From JANQNX01 sp040217095 (GTDB taxonomy: Bacteria; Pseudomonadota; Gammaproteobacteria; Eutrophobiales; Eutrophobiaceae), in the NCBI GenBank assembly GCA_965229565.1, contig OZ245888.1:2542001-2606000 (forward strand): a stretch of DNA of 64,000 nt. Direction: 5' to 3'. The notes below the pieces were generated by a model. That model searched no databases. It was not told the DNA's origin and saw nothing but the letters and a program-made list of their open reading frames with translations. Shown here piece by piece: positions 5,982 through 14,909 of this stretch. Position 1 is the stretch's first letter, and every line of letters starts with the position of its first letter. The translations under genes and the position numbers were made by a program.

Positions 5982-7448
5982 CTAAACCAGCACCGCAGCG
6001 GCCAGGCCAAGAAACACAAAAAACCCCATGCTGTCGGTAACTGCGGTCAGCAATACACTACTGCCCATGACCGGGTCGCGATCCATCTTGTTAAGTAACG
6101 TCGGTATCAGCACGCCTGCAAATGCACCTATGACAAGGTTCAGGATCATGGCCGACATCATTACCAGGGCAAGGTCGACACGTTGATACACCAGTAGCGC
6201 GAACATGGCCACCACTACGCCCCAGATACAGCCATTGATCATACTGATGGAGACTTCCTTCATGAAAAAACGACGGAAGTTTTTATCGGTCACCTGTTTC
6301 AGGGCCAGGCCTCTTACCATCAGCGCCACGGTCTGGTTACCGGTGTTCCCGCCGATGCTGGCAATGATGGGCATTAGTGCCGCCAGTGCCACGATCTGCT
6401 GAATCGTTGATTCAAACAGCCCGATAACCCGTGAGGCGACCAATGCCGTGACGAGATTCAGGCCCAGCCATATCCAGCGGTTTTTTGCGCTTTTCCATAC
6501 CGGGGCGTACAGATCTTCTTCTTCCATCAACCCCACCTGGTTGAGTCGTTCACGTTGTGAGGCCTCTTCGAGGTATTCAACAATTTCATCCACGTTCATG
6601 CAACCAACCAGTTGCCCATGTAAATTAAGCACTGGCACACTAAGCAAGTCGTAGCGTTCAAATGCACTGGCGGCATCCTTGATCGTGTCATCGGTTTGCA
6701 ACGAGAAGACATCGCGTTGCATGACATCGGCGACGGTCATATCACCTTCGCTCAGAATCAGTTCCTTGATCGGCAGTACACCGACAAACCTGCCACTATC
6801 ATCCACTACAAAAAGCTGGTCTGTTTTTTCGGGAAATTGCTTGTTCTTACGCAAGGTTTGCAGCGTGGTATTGATATCAAATGTTGCGCGCACGCTGACC
6901 ATATCGAAATCCATTGCTGCACCGATACTGTCCTTGGGGAAAGACAGGGACGACTGCACTTCGGTCCGGCTTTTACGATCGATAGAATTGAGCAAGTCGA
7001 GCACCTGTTCTTCGGGCAAGTGCGTTACCAGCCCTGCCAGGTCATTCGAATCCATGTAGGCAGCAATATCCACCAGCGCATCCTTTGCCATAGTACTGAT
7101 AAGACTTTTGCTGACACTGTCATTCAGTTCCAGCAGTGTGGCCGCGCGCTCCGGGTTAGATAGCAAGTCCCAGATCAGCTTGCGTTTGTCCATGGCGAGA
7201 TTCTCAAGTACAAAAGCGATATCGGCCGGGTGCAGGCGTTTTAACTTTTGTGTAAGCGCTGTTAATTGCTGCTTGACTGTCAGCGACTGTACGAGATCGT
7301 GTCGATGTGTCTCTGAACGCTGTGCAAGGCTGCTGATGACCTGGGTCTTGTTTAAGACTGCCTGGATATCAGCAAGCGTGGATTCAAGGTTGAGTTGATG
7401 CGTGCGGGTATCTACATCTGTCATGGTCTTTCTCGAAATTACTGTCAT
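5982..7448 (-). CDS. mgtE: Magnesium transporter MgtE
   Basis: The 488-residue protein has the full MgtE layout. A helical MgtE_N domain with repeated LPEEQVLDLLNSID-type motifs spans about 30-185, tandem CBS domains span about 190-315, and a five-helix membrane domain spans about 325-488 (with GGNTGNQTVALMVRGLAL, the conserved pore segment). MgtE is a Mg2+-gated channel in the inner membrane, closed by Mg2+ binding to the N and CBS domains. An internal ATG at 7424, with a GAGAAAG site before it, is an alternative start. It follows asnS by about 70 bp. The array remnant ends 12 bp beyond its stop. Confidence 0.95.
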   Translation of the reverse strand: MTVISRKTMTDVDTRTHQLNLESTLADIQAVLNKTQVISSLAQRSETHRHDLVQSLTVKQQLTALTQKLKRLHPADIAFVLENLAMDKRKLIWDLLSNPERAATLLELNDSVSKSLISTMAKDALVDIAAYMDSNDLAGLVTHLPEEQVLDLLNSIDRKSRTEVQSSLSFPKDSIGAAMDFDMVSVRATFDINTTLQTLRKNKQFPEKTDQLFVVDDSGRFVGVLPIKELILSEGDMTVADVMQRDVFSLQTDDTIKDAASAFERYDLLSVPVLNLHGQLVGCMNVDEIVEYLEEASQRERLNQVGLMEEEDLYAPVWKSAKNRWIWLGLNLVTALVASRVIGLFESTIQQIVALAALMPIIASIGGNTGNQTVALMVRGLALKQVTDKNFRRFFMKEVSISMINGCIWGVVVAMFALLVYQRVDLALVMMSAMILNLVIGAFAGVLIPTLLNKMDRDPVMGSSVLLTAVTDSMGFFVFLGLAAAVLV

Positions 7449-7494
7449 GCTTACACATGTACAGGGAGATCATGACAATAGTGTTACAACCTGG

Positions 7495-7514
7495 CGGCGG
7501 TCTAGAAACCGCCG
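7495..7514 (-). other. Hairpin between asnS and mgtE
   Basis: CGGCGGT / ACCGCCG arms form a 7-bp stem with a 6-base loop directly after the asnS stop. No T-run follows, so it is more likely an mRNA-stabilising or pausing hairpin than a full terminator. Confidence 0.4.
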
Positions 7515-7518
7515 GTAA

Positions 7519-8901
7519 CTAGAACTCCAGGTTTCGCGGTGTCCTGGGAAAGGGGATCACGTCGCGGATATTTGAAATACCGGACACCAGCATCAGCAAG
7601 CGTTCAAAGCCAAGGCCAAAGCCGGCATGGGGCACCGTGCCATACTTGCGCGTATCCAGGTACCACCAGTAATCCGCCTCGTCGAAACCCAGTTCGTTGA
7701 TACGTCTCTTCAACACGTCATAGCGTTCTTCGCGCTGACTGCCACCAATGATCTCACCAATGGCTGGCACCAGGATATCCATGGCCGCCACGGTCTTTTC
7801 GTCGTCATTCATGCGCATGTAAAACGCCTTGATGTCTTTCGGGTAATCATAAACGATCACCGGCTGCTTGAAGTGCTGCTCGGTCAGGAACCGTTCGTGT
7901 TCCGATTGCAGGTCCTTGCCCCAGGCCACGTCGTATTCAAACTTGTTATTGCTTTGTTGCAGGATATTGATCGCTTCCGTGTACGGCAGGCGCACGAAAT
8001 CATTGTTGACGATATTCTCCAGCGTGTGCATCAGTTCCTTGTCGACAAACTTTGCAAACAGTTCCAGGTCTTCGCTGCATTCTTCCAGCGTAAATCGAAC
8101 CAGGTACTGGACAAACTCCTGCCCCAGTTGCATGTCGTCATTCAGGTCAGCAAACGCCATCTCGGGTTCGATCATCCAGAACTCGGCCATGTGACGACTG
8201 GTATTGGAATTCTCGGAACGAAACGTCGGGCCAAAAGTATAGACATCACCCAGGCTGGTACAAAAGGTCTCCACCGACAGCTGCCCGGAAACCGTCAGGT
8301 TCGCCTCCTTGCCAAAGAAGTCGCTATCGAAATCGACCTTGCCCTCCTTTTTGGGGACGTTAGCCAGGTCCAGCGTGGTCACGCGAAACATCTCACCCGC
8401 ACCCTCACAGTCCGAACCGGTAATGATAGGCGTGTGTATCCATTTGAAATCACGCGACTGGAAAAACTCGTGTATAGCATGTGACAGGCGCGAACGCATG
8501 CGGAATATCGCACCGTATTTATTGGAACGCGGGCGCAGGTGCGCGATTGTGCGCAGGTATTCATCGGTATGGCGTTTCTTCTGTAGCGGGTAGTCGTCTG
8601 GCGCGAGACCGACGATCTCGACAGCGGTTGCCTGTATCTCCCACTTCTGTCCCTTGCCCGGTGATTCGACCAGCTTGCCGGTCACCGCGATGGCGGCACC
8701 GGTCGACAGGTGCACGATGTCACCGTAATTCGCGACGCTTCCATCCACGATAATCTGAATATTGGCCAGGCAGGAACCGTCATTCAATTCGATAAAGGAA
8801 AAACCCTTGCTCTCGCGCAGTGTTCTTATCCAGCCTTTCACCAGCACTTCATCCTGTGCTGCTTCCGCGTTGAGTAATGCTTTTATCTTGCTGCGAACCA
8901 T
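7519..8901 (-). CDS. asnS: Asparagine--tRNA ligase
   Basis: The 460-residue class IIb synthetase has an N-terminal OB-fold anticodon-binding domain (VLVKGWIRTLRESKGFSFIELNDGS). The catalytic core has motif 2 (FRSENSNTSRHMAEFWMIEPE) and motif 3 (GFGLGFERLL), and the C-terminus is the typical PFPRTPRNLEF. It charges tRNA-Asn, so asparagine does not need the amidotransferase route. I chose the ATG at 8901, with GAGG 7 bases upstream, over the longer TTG frame. Confidence 0.97.
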   Translation of the reverse strand: MVRSKIKALLNAEAAQDEVLVKGWIRTLRESKGFSFIELNDGSCLANIQIIVDGSVANYGDIVHLSTGAAIAVTGKLVESPGKGQKWEIQATAVEIVGLAPDDYPLQKKRHTDEYLRTIAHLRPRSNKYGAIFRMRSRLSHAIHEFFQSRDFKWIHTPIITGSDCEGAGEMFRVTTLDLANVPKKEGKVDFDSDFFGKEANLTVSGQLSVETFCTSLGDVYTFGPTFRSENSNTSRHMAEFWMIEPEMAFADLNDDMQLGQEFVQYLVRFTLEECSEDLELFAKFVDKELMHTLENIVNNDFVRLPYTEAINILQQSNNKFEYDVAWGKDLQSEHERFLTEQHFKQPVIVYDYPKDIKAFYMRMNDDEKTVAAMDILVPAIGEIIGGSQREERYDVLKRRINELGFDEADYWWYLDTRKYGTVPHAGFGLGFERLLMLVSGISNIRDVIPFPRTPRNLEF

Positions 8902-8921
8902 GTCTTGCCTCTTCAATAAAT

Positions 8922-9863
8922 TCAGCTTGATTGTATCACTTTCAGGTATTCCCCTTGCGCCTCGCGGCTGGTGCCCACGACCAGCCTCTGCCTGCCGGAC
9001 GCAGACTGTTCCAGTACACCACTGGCCTCTACCCGTTCACCTTTCACGGCCTGGCCGGTGTAAGTCGCAGTATAAACGACGACCTCGTCGATATGCTCAT
9101 GGTCAATGACGTAGCGGGCCGGGAAATCATAGGCGTATTGATCATTCACGACTGTTGCATTCAATGTTTGTTGACCCATCTTGCTATATAGCTCGTTTGT
9201 TGCAGGCAATTCATCCCTGCCGGGTATCATGCTGACATCAACCTTGCTGCTTCCGGCAATACACTTGTTCAACTTGCGCCGTTCATGCCAGTGATAAGTC
9301 TCGAAATCGAGGCTGCAGTCACGCCGCTGGTAGGCCTCGTGCCAATCGTTGTGTGCCAGCGGCTTTAGCTCGCCCGCCTTGATCAAATCAGCCATAACCT
9401 TCCTGGTATGAAAAAAGACATCACGACCATAGACAAGCAAGTCAATGTCGGACCTCGCTGTCTGTGCATTCAGTAATAACGAACCCGTCAGGCCCAGGCA
9501 CTGTTGTGAAATACCGTTGTCGATTAATAGCTGTAGTAGATAAATCGCATCCTGCTGCTTGTTATCCGGCTCAGCCAGTGCCAGCAGGTGGTTTACTGCC
9601 TGCTGTGGTTTGAGCACATGCTGAATGTCCTGTTCCGGGATGCCATGCAGGTCAATGTCGGCATATTTACTGTGAAAGATAAACTGCGGGTAGTGTTCAC
9701 GGATAAAGTGATCTGCATCGACGGTATCCAGCTTGTGCATACCATGGGTGTCTTTAATGTAACGTAACCAGCTTAACACCCTACCCGACTCAATGTTGTC
9801 GCTGACCACGGCCAGGTACAGTCTGTCATCGACGACAAGGTAGTCTTTCGCACGAACATCCAT
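8922..9863 (-). CDS. Nucleotidyltransferase-fold protein, unknown substrate
   Basis: The 313-residue protein has a central minimal nucleotidyltransferase motif: LTGSLLLNAQTARSDIDLLVYG (GS...DxD, residues ~128-150). Around it are an N-terminal domain with LYLAVVSDNIESGRVLSWLRY and a C-terminal beta-rich part. The overall arrangement recalls archaeal DNA-polymerase-beta-like proteins of about 300 residues more than bacterial tRNA- or antibiotic-modifying enzymes. It sits between tag and asnS, 1 bp after tag and 21 bp before asnS, so it is probably co-transcribed with them. A role in nucleic-acid end modification would fit but is only inference. Confidence 0.65.
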   Translation of the reverse strand: MDVRAKDYLVVDDRLYLAVVSDNIESGRVLSWLRYIKDTHGMHKLDTVDADHFIREHYPQFIFHSKYADIDLHGIPEQDIQHVLKPQQAVNHLLALAEPDNKQQDAIYLLQLLIDNGISQQCLGLTGSLLLNAQTARSDIDLLVYGRDVFFHTRKVMADLIKAGELKPLAHNDWHEAYQRRDCSLDFETYHWHERRKLNKCIAGSSKVDVSMIPGRDELPATNELYSKMGQQTLNATVVNDQYAYDFPARYVIDHEHIDEVVVYTATYTGQAVKGERVEASGVLEQSASGRQRLVVGTSREAQGEYLKVIQSS

Positions 9864-9864
9864 G

Positions 9865-10434
9865 TTATGGCTTCAGCTGTCGATGTCTGTAACAGTCTAC
9901 CAGGTGGTCGTTCACCATGCCGGTGGCCTGCATGAATGCATAACAGATGGTGCTACCGACAAAGGTAAAACCGCGCCGCTTTAACTCTTTTGACATGGCA
10001 TCAGAGATGGCGGTATTGGCGGGGACTTCTTTCAGGGATTTAAAATGGTTATGAATGGTTTCACCGTCAGTAAACTGCCAGATGAATTTATTAAAGGTAC
10101 CGAACTCCTCTCGCACCTGTATGAAAGCGCGGGCATTGGTAACGGCGGCCTGCATCTTCAGCCGGTTTCTTACCAGTTCCGGTTTTTTTAACAGACTTTG
10201 GAGTTTGCGCTGATCATACCTGGCGACAGCATTGAAATCGAAACGATCAAACTCGTTTCGATAACTCTCGCGTTTTCTTAATACCGTGATCCAGCTGAGG
10301 CCGGCCTGTACGCCCTCCAGGATGAGAAACTCGAACAGTTTTTTATCACTGTGTACAGGCACACCCCACTCCCGGTCATGGTAACGGGTATAGAGTTTAT
10401 CTCCCTCACACCAGCCACAACGTTTCAGTGACAT
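9865..10434 (-). CDS. tag: DNA-3-methyladenine glycosylase I
   Basis: The 189-residue protein starts with the conserved RCGWCEGDKLYTRYHDREWGVP (first zinc Cys and His region). It continues with FEFLILEGVQAGLSWITVLRKRE and ends with GFTFVGSTICYAFMQATGMVNDH, where the C-terminal zinc ligands lie. Tag removes 3-methyladenine from alkylated DNA in base excision repair. Length is standard. It ends 1 bp before the nucleotidyltransferase gene and starts 2 bp after the actP stop, so a transcript may run through from the symporter genes. Confidence 0.95.
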   Translation of the reverse strand: MSLKRCGWCEGDKLYTRYHDREWGVPVHSDKKLFEFLILEGVQAGLSWITVLRKRESYRNEFDRFDFNAVARYDQRKLQSLLKKPELVRNRLKMQAAVTNARAFIQVREEFGTFNKFIWQFTDGETIHNHFKSLKEVPANTAISDAMSKELKRRGFTFVGSTICYAFMQATGMVNDHLVDCYRHRQLKP

Positions 10435-10436
10435 GA

Positions 10437-12110
10437 TTAGTGTGAGACCGCACCCTCGGCTCCGAGACCGGTTTGCGAACGTACATATTGATCTTCAAAG
10501 GCACGGGCCTCCTGTTTGCCCGATTCCGATTTATCCAGTTTGGAAACGATCACGATAAACACAAACGCGGCAGTCACCGAGAACAGGGCCGGATGCTTGT
10601 AAGGAAATATTGCTTCAGCATTGCCGAGGATGTCGACCCAGATGGTCGGACCAAACAGCATGCACAGCACGGCAGTCAATAAACCGATACTGCCACCGAC
10701 GAACGCGCCGCGGGTGGTCAAGCGCTGCCAGTACATGGACAGGAACAGGATAGGGAAATTCACGCTGGCCGCGATGGCAAAGGCAAGCCCCACCATGTAA
10801 GCCACGTTTTGTTTCTCGAAGATAATGCCGAGGATAATGGCCAGGATACCCAGCAAGACAGTGGCAATACGCGACACCCTGACTTCTTCCCCTTCCTGTG
10901 CCTCGCCGTGACGAATCAGGCTGGCATACAGGTCATGCGAGATGGCCGATGCACCCGACAGGGTCAGGCCGGAGACCACGGCCAGGATAGTGGCAAACGC
11001 CACGGCCGAGATAAAGCCGAGAAACATCTCGCCACCGACTGCCTGGGAAAGATGTACCGCCGCCATGTTGTTACCACCGATAATGCCGCCGGTTTCGGGA
11101 TCGAGGAATTGCGGGTTATTAATCAGCATTACGATAGCGCCAAAGCCAATGATAAACGTCAGTATATAAAAGTAGCCGATGAAACCGGTCGCGTAGAAAA
11201 CGGACTTGCGTGCTTCCCTGGCATCGGGGACGGTAAAGAAGCGCATCAGGATATGTGGCAAACCGGCCGTGCCAAAGATCAGGGCCATCCCCAGCGAGAT
11301 AGCAGAGATCGGATCCGACACCAGTCCCCCGGGAGACATGATATCAAGACCCTTGTCATGAATATTGACCGCGCTGGTAAACAGGGTCTCGAACGAGAAA
11401 TCCATCTTCAGCATGACGGCGATTGCGATAAAACTTGCCCCGCATAACAACAAGACTGCCTTGATGATCTGCACCCAGGTCGTCGCCAGCATCCCGCCAA
11501 AGGTGACATACATGATCATCAAGATGCCGACGATAATCACGGCCAGGTAATATTCCAGCCCGAACAACACCTGGATAAGTTTGCCGGCACCGACCATTTG
11601 CGCGATCAGGTACAGCAACACCACGGCCAGCGTGCCGCAGGCAGAGAGACTGCGAATCGGTATCGGCTTTAAGCGATAGCTGACGGCATCGGCAAAGGTG
11701 TACTTGCCCAGGTTGCGTAGTCGTTCGGCCAGCAGGAACAGGATGATCGGCCAACCTACCAGGAACCCAATGGAATAGATCAGGCCATCGAAGCCACTGG
11801 CAAATACCAGCCCGGAGATGCCAAGGAATGAGGCAGCCGACATGAAATCGCCGGCGATGGCCAGGCCGTTTTGAAAACCGCTGATAGACCCACCGGCCGC
11901 GTAAAAATCCTTGGTGCTCCTGGTTCGGCGTGCGGCCCAGATGGTAATACCCAATGTCGCCGCAACAAAGATAAAGAACATGATGATAGCGGTGATGTTT
12001 ACCGGTTGCCGTTCGATTTCGCCCTGTATGGCGTCCGCGGCAAAAGCCGTCAGGCTGACCAGGCATAGTACAAGGCTGAGAACAAATTGAACCGGTTTAC
12101 TCACCATCAT
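10437..12110 (-). CDS. actP: Cation/acetate symporter ActP
   Basis: The 557-residue sodium:solute symporter (SSS family) has a signal-like first helix and about 13 further membrane segments. Family motifs include YAAGGSISGFQNGLAIAGDFMSAASFLGI and the ATILAVVSGLTLSGASAISHDLYA helix. E. coli ActP imports acetate and glycolate. The start overlaps the DUF485 gene by 14 bp, the standard yjcH-actP pairing, which strengthens the assignment. Acetate or glycolate uptake would fit the glyoxylate-centred metabolism encoded further along. Confidence 0.92.
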   Translation of the reverse strand: MMVSKPVQFVLSLVLCLVSLTAFAADAIQGEIERQPVNITAIIMFFIFVAATLGITIWAARRTRSTKDFYAAGGSISGFQNGLAIAGDFMSAASFLGISGLVFASGFDGLIYSIGFLVGWPIILFLLAERLRNLGKYTFADAVSYRLKPIPIRSLSACGTLAVVLLYLIAQMVGAGKLIQVLFGLEYYLAVIIVGILMIMYVTFGGMLATTWVQIIKAVLLLCGASFIAIAVMLKMDFSFETLFTSAVNIHDKGLDIMSPGGLVSDPISAISLGMALIFGTAGLPHILMRFFTVPDAREARKSVFYATGFIGYFYILTFIIGFGAIVMLINNPQFLDPETGGIIGGNNMAAVHLSQAVGGEMFLGFISAVAFATILAVVSGLTLSGASAISHDLYASLIRHGEAQEGEEVRVSRIATVLLGILAIILGIIFEKQNVAYMVGLAFAIAASVNFPILFLSMYWQRLTTRGAFVGGSIGLLTAVLCMLFGPTIWVDILGNAEAIFPYKHPALFSVTAAFVFIVIVSKLDKSESGKQEARAFEDQYVRSQTGLGAEGAVSH

Positions 12111-12417
12111 TTTCCTTAACGTGCTCGAGAATATCGCGGGTCAGGTGATCAAACTCGGTGTTGGCCCGGTAGACATAGATACCAGTGAGTAGAAAGCTGA
12201 GCAGGATCACGCCCAGCCCGCAAGGGATACCCCAGGTGATGATACTGTCAGCGGACACCGGCCTGGCAAACCATTCCGGTACAAAGGCAATTACCAGGAT
12301 AAAGGAAAAATAAGTCAGCAGTGTCAGGCCAGCCAGTATCCAGCTGAATACCCCACGCTTGCGTTCGAGTTCATGGAACTCCGGATCGGCATAGATCTTC
12401 TTGTAGAGATGTTGCAT
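12097..12417 (-). CDS. yjcH: DUF485 membrane protein (YjcH-like), partner of ActP
   Basis: The 106-residue protein has two membrane helices (about 25-45 and 60-85) and the DUF485 pattern FHELERKRGVFSWILAGLTLLTYFSFILVIAF. The family is nearly always translated together with an acetate/solute symporter, as here with a 14-bp overlap. It is thought to be an accessory subunit, though its role is not established. Confidence 0.9.
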   Translation of the reverse strand: MQHLYKKIYADPEFHELERKRGVFSWILAGLTLLTYFSFILVIAFVPEWFARPVSADSIITWGIPCGLGVILLSFLLTGIYVYRANTEFDHLTRDILEHVKENDGE

Positions 12418-12483
12418 GGCGGTTGAGAATTATTATTTTTCTCTATATTAACACGGATGCAGCTATCGTCATTTCACAAGCAA

Positions 12484-12518
12484 TAAAAAAGCGACAGCTT
12501 CTTGCGAAACTGTCGCTT
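12484..12518 (-). terminator. Rho-independent terminator of the SDR gene
   Basis: On the minus strand AGCGACAG pairs with CTGTCGCT (8 bp, 12-base loop) followed by a run of six Ts, 20-50 bp after the SDR stop codon. Confidence 0.9.
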
Positions 12519-12538
12519 ATCGCAACAAATAGAAGGAT

Positions 12539-13282
12539 TTAACCTTCCATCAGGTTTACCTCGACGATGTTCTTCGCGTAGGACTTGTACTGGTCCCAGA
12601 ACTGTTTCGCCATCGTATCAGGGAAGGAATGAAACTCACCGGCACTTAATGCATTTACTATGTCGTCTGCCACCAGTGAGGGAGGTTCAGCCATATCTCC
12701 CAGGCCGGCGTTGTTGGCCATGTCGGTATCAATCGGTCCCGGATGCACACTGAGTACCTGCGTGCCCTGTTCTTCCAGTTTTTCTTTCAGGCCCTGGGTT
12801 ATCGAATAGGCTGCAGCCTTGGATGCCGAGTAGGTAGAGAAATCGGTAAAGTTCTTCATCGAGGCTACCGAGTTCAACTGCACAAAGGCGCCGCCACCGT
12901 TGGCCTTTAATACCGGGGCAAACGCCTGGGCCATACGAATCAAGCCACCTACATTTATCTCGATCTCTTTTAGTAGCGATTCGTAGGCATCAGTAGCCAT
13001 GGGATTGGCATTTAACAATATTCCGGCATTGTTAATGACAAGCTCAACATCTTTAGCCTGTTTGGCTGCCGCGGTAATGGTCTCCGGTTTTGAAAGATCG
13101 ATCACTATCGGCACGACCTTGTCACCCAGTGCCTCGACCAGCGGTTTCGCCGAGTCCGTGTTCCTTACTGCCGCATAAACCTTGCTCGCGCCTTTTGCGA
13201 TCAGTGTTTCAACGATAGATTTGCCGATGCCACGATTGGCTCCTGTTACCAATGCTACCTTGTTTTCAATATTAAAACTCAT
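12539..13282 (-). CDS. Short-chain dehydrogenase/reductase (SDR)
   Basis: The 247-residue classical SDR has the NAD(P)-binding VTGANRGIGKSIV motif near the N-terminus, LVINNAGIL, a catalytic Ser in LNSVASM, and YSASKAA (Tyr/Lys). Substrate is unknown. I prefer the second of two close ATGs (13282), because AGGAG is 7 bases upstream of it but only 1 base from the first. The gene heads a leftward set with cytochrome b561, glutathionyl-hydroquinone reductase and pirin on its upstream side. Confidence 0.88.
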   Translation of the reverse strand: MSFNIENKVALVTGANRGIGKSIVETLIAKGASKVYAAVRNTDSAKPLVEALGDKVVPIVIDLSKPETITAAAKQAKDVELVINNAGILLNANPMATDAYESLLKEIEINVGGLIRMAQAFAPVLKANGGGAFVQLNSVASMKNFTDFSTYSASKAAAYSITQGLKEKLEEQGTQVLSVHPGPIDTDMANNAGLGDMAEPPSLVADDIVNALSAGEFHSFPDTMAKQFWDQYKSYAKNIVEVNLMEG

Positions 13283-13328
13283 TGTCATACTCCTTGTTAA
13301 ACCAGTGTTTGAATTAGTCTATGTAAAT

Positions 13329-13913
13329 TTATACTGCACCTGATGTCATTTTTTTCAGGGTGCGATCTTTCCTGACATGATGGTGATACATGGCTGCTGC
13401 AGCGTGGCCCAGGATCAACAGCCAGACCACCAGTGAACCCATAATATCCTTATGAATAAAATCAATCGGCTTTTCAAATTCCTTGAACGTCATGCTGTCG
13501 CCAATAACACTTGCGTACAAAGCCGTGTCCTTGATGCCGGTGATATCGAATAAGAAGAAATATTCTGTATCCACGCCCGTCCCCAGGTAACCCGTAACAG
13601 GCATGATGATCATGACCGCGTACAGCGCCAGGTGCCCTGTCTTCGCTGCCAGGTGTTCCCATTTTTTTCCAGGTTCAGGCTGTGGAGATTCATTCATCAT
13701 CTTCCAGATGATGCGCAGTATCACGATAACAGCGATTGTTATGCCTATGGATAAATGCAGTTGCAGTGCGGTCCAGTTTTCCGGTGTTTCCTTCTCGGTA
13801 AACCACTGCCGGTAGTAGACACTGATATAGGAACCGAGAAACAACAGTGCCGTCAGCCAGTGCAACCATTTGGCGATGGTGCCGTAATTTTCAGGCGTAT
13901 TTTTTAACGACAT
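13329..13913 (-). CDS. Cytochrome b561 family protein
   Basis: The 194-residue, four-helix inner-membrane protein has heme-ligand histidines in the expected places (KWLHWLTALLFLGSYIS, LHLSIGI, KTGHLALYAVMIIMPVTGYLG, LLILGHAAAAMYHH). The family passes electrons between quinone and soluble acceptors; E. coli CybB is a superoxide:ubiquinone oxidoreductase. It overlaps the glutathionyl-hydroquinone reductase gene by 23 bp and has a GGGAG site, so the two are coupled. Quinone redox is a shared theme. Confidence 0.9.
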   Translation of the reverse strand: MSLKNTPENYGTIAKWLHWLTALLFLGSYISVYYRQWFTEKETPENWTALQLHLSIGITIAVIVILRIIWKMMNESPQPEPGKKWEHLAAKTGHLALYAVMIIMPVTGYLGTGVDTEYFFLFDITGIKDTALYASVIGDSMTFKEFEKPIDFIHKDIMGSLVVWLLILGHAAAAMYHHHVRKDRTLKKMTSGAV

Positions 13914-14907
13914 TGTTTACTCCCTTGTCTGTAAGCAGGTCACGATCATGTGCTGCATTGTAATTAATGTCGGGACCCAGCGGCACCACACCGGTCGGGT
14001 TAATCGTGGCATGACTGCCATAGTAATGTCGCTTGATGTGTTGCAAGTTAATGGTCTCGGCCACACCGGGCTGCTGGTACAGGTCACACGTGTAGCCCCA
14101 CAGGTTCGGGTAGTCACGCAACTGTTTCAGGTTGCACTTGAAGTGACCATGGTACACCGGGTCAAACCGCACCAGCGTGGTAAACAGGCGCCAGTCGGCT
14201 TCAGTAATCGTATTTCCTGTAAGGTAACGATTTTCCGCGAGCCGTGATTCCAACCAGTCCAGCGATTCAAATAAAGCGGTCACTGCCTTCTCGTAGGCTT
14301 CCTGCGTGGTTGCAAAGCCGGCCTTGTAGACACCATTGTTGACGCTGTCATAGACTCGCTCGTTCAACATATCGATTTCTTCGCGCAATGCTACAGGATA
14401 ATAGTCGCCTTTTGTTGCACCCAGGTGATCAAAGGCCGAATTAAACATGCGAATGATCTCGGCCGATTCGTTCGAGACGATAGTATTTCGCTGTTTATCC
14501 CAAAGCACCGGCACTGTTACCCGCCCTGTGTACGCGTTATCAGCAGCCAGGTAAATATCACGCATAAACCTGGCGTTGTTAATCGGGTCCGGAATCACGC
14601 CCTCACCCTCGGCAAAGGTCCAGCCGTCCTTGCCCATGTACCAGTGCACAACAGATACGGAAATCATATCCTGCAGGCCTTTCAACTGGCGAAATATCAA
14701 CGTGCGATTGGCCCACGGGCAGGCCAGTGAAACATAAAGGTGATAGCGACCGGCCTCTGCCTTGAAACCATCGGTGCCTGTCGGGCCCGCGGAACCATCT
14801 GCCGTTATCCAGTTGCGAAACTGTGATTTCGTTCGTTTAAAATGGCCACCGCTTTCTTTTGTGTCATACCACTTGTCGTGCCATTCGCCATTGATTAATA
14901 AACCCAT
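13891..14907 (-). CDS. yqjG: Glutathionyl-hydroquinone reductase (Xi-class GST)
   Basis: The 338-residue protein has the thioredoxin-fold active-site motif SLACPWANRT (catalytic C63), an NESAEIIRM glutathione-binding stretch and a helical C-terminal domain with the YHGHFKCN region typical of Xi-class enzymes. It reduces glutathionylated hydroquinones. It follows the pirin gene by 2 bp and overlaps cytochrome b561. The order pirin, YqjG, b561 suggests a quinone/electrophile stress operon. Confidence 0.93.
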   Translation of the reverse strand: MGLLINGEWHDKWYDTKESGGHFKRTKSQFRNWITADGSAGPTGTDGFKAEAGRYHLYVSLACPWANRTLIFRQLKGLQDMISVSVVHWYMGKDGWTFAEGEGVIPDPINNARFMRDIYLAADNAYTGRVTVPVLWDKQRNTIVSNESAEIIRMFNSAFDHLGATKGDYYPVALREEIDMLNERVYDSVNNGVYKAGFATTQEAYEKAVTALFESLDWLESRLAENRYLTGNTITEADWRLFTTLVRFDPVYHGHFKCNLKQLRDYPNLWGYTCDLYQQPGVAETINLQHIKRHYYGSHATINPTGVVPLGPDINYNAAHDRDLLTDKGVNNVVKKYA

Positions 14908-14909
14908 CT

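Noticed and set aside
7627..8484. Long rightward open frame (285 codons) opposite asnS
   Set aside because: It is the antisense shadow of a well-conserved synthetase and has no recognisable domain or ribosome site.
10809..11447. Rightward frame of 212 codons opposite actP
   Set aside because: It lies entirely within the symporter gene and has a low-complexity His/Gln/Asp-rich composition typical of an antisense shadow.
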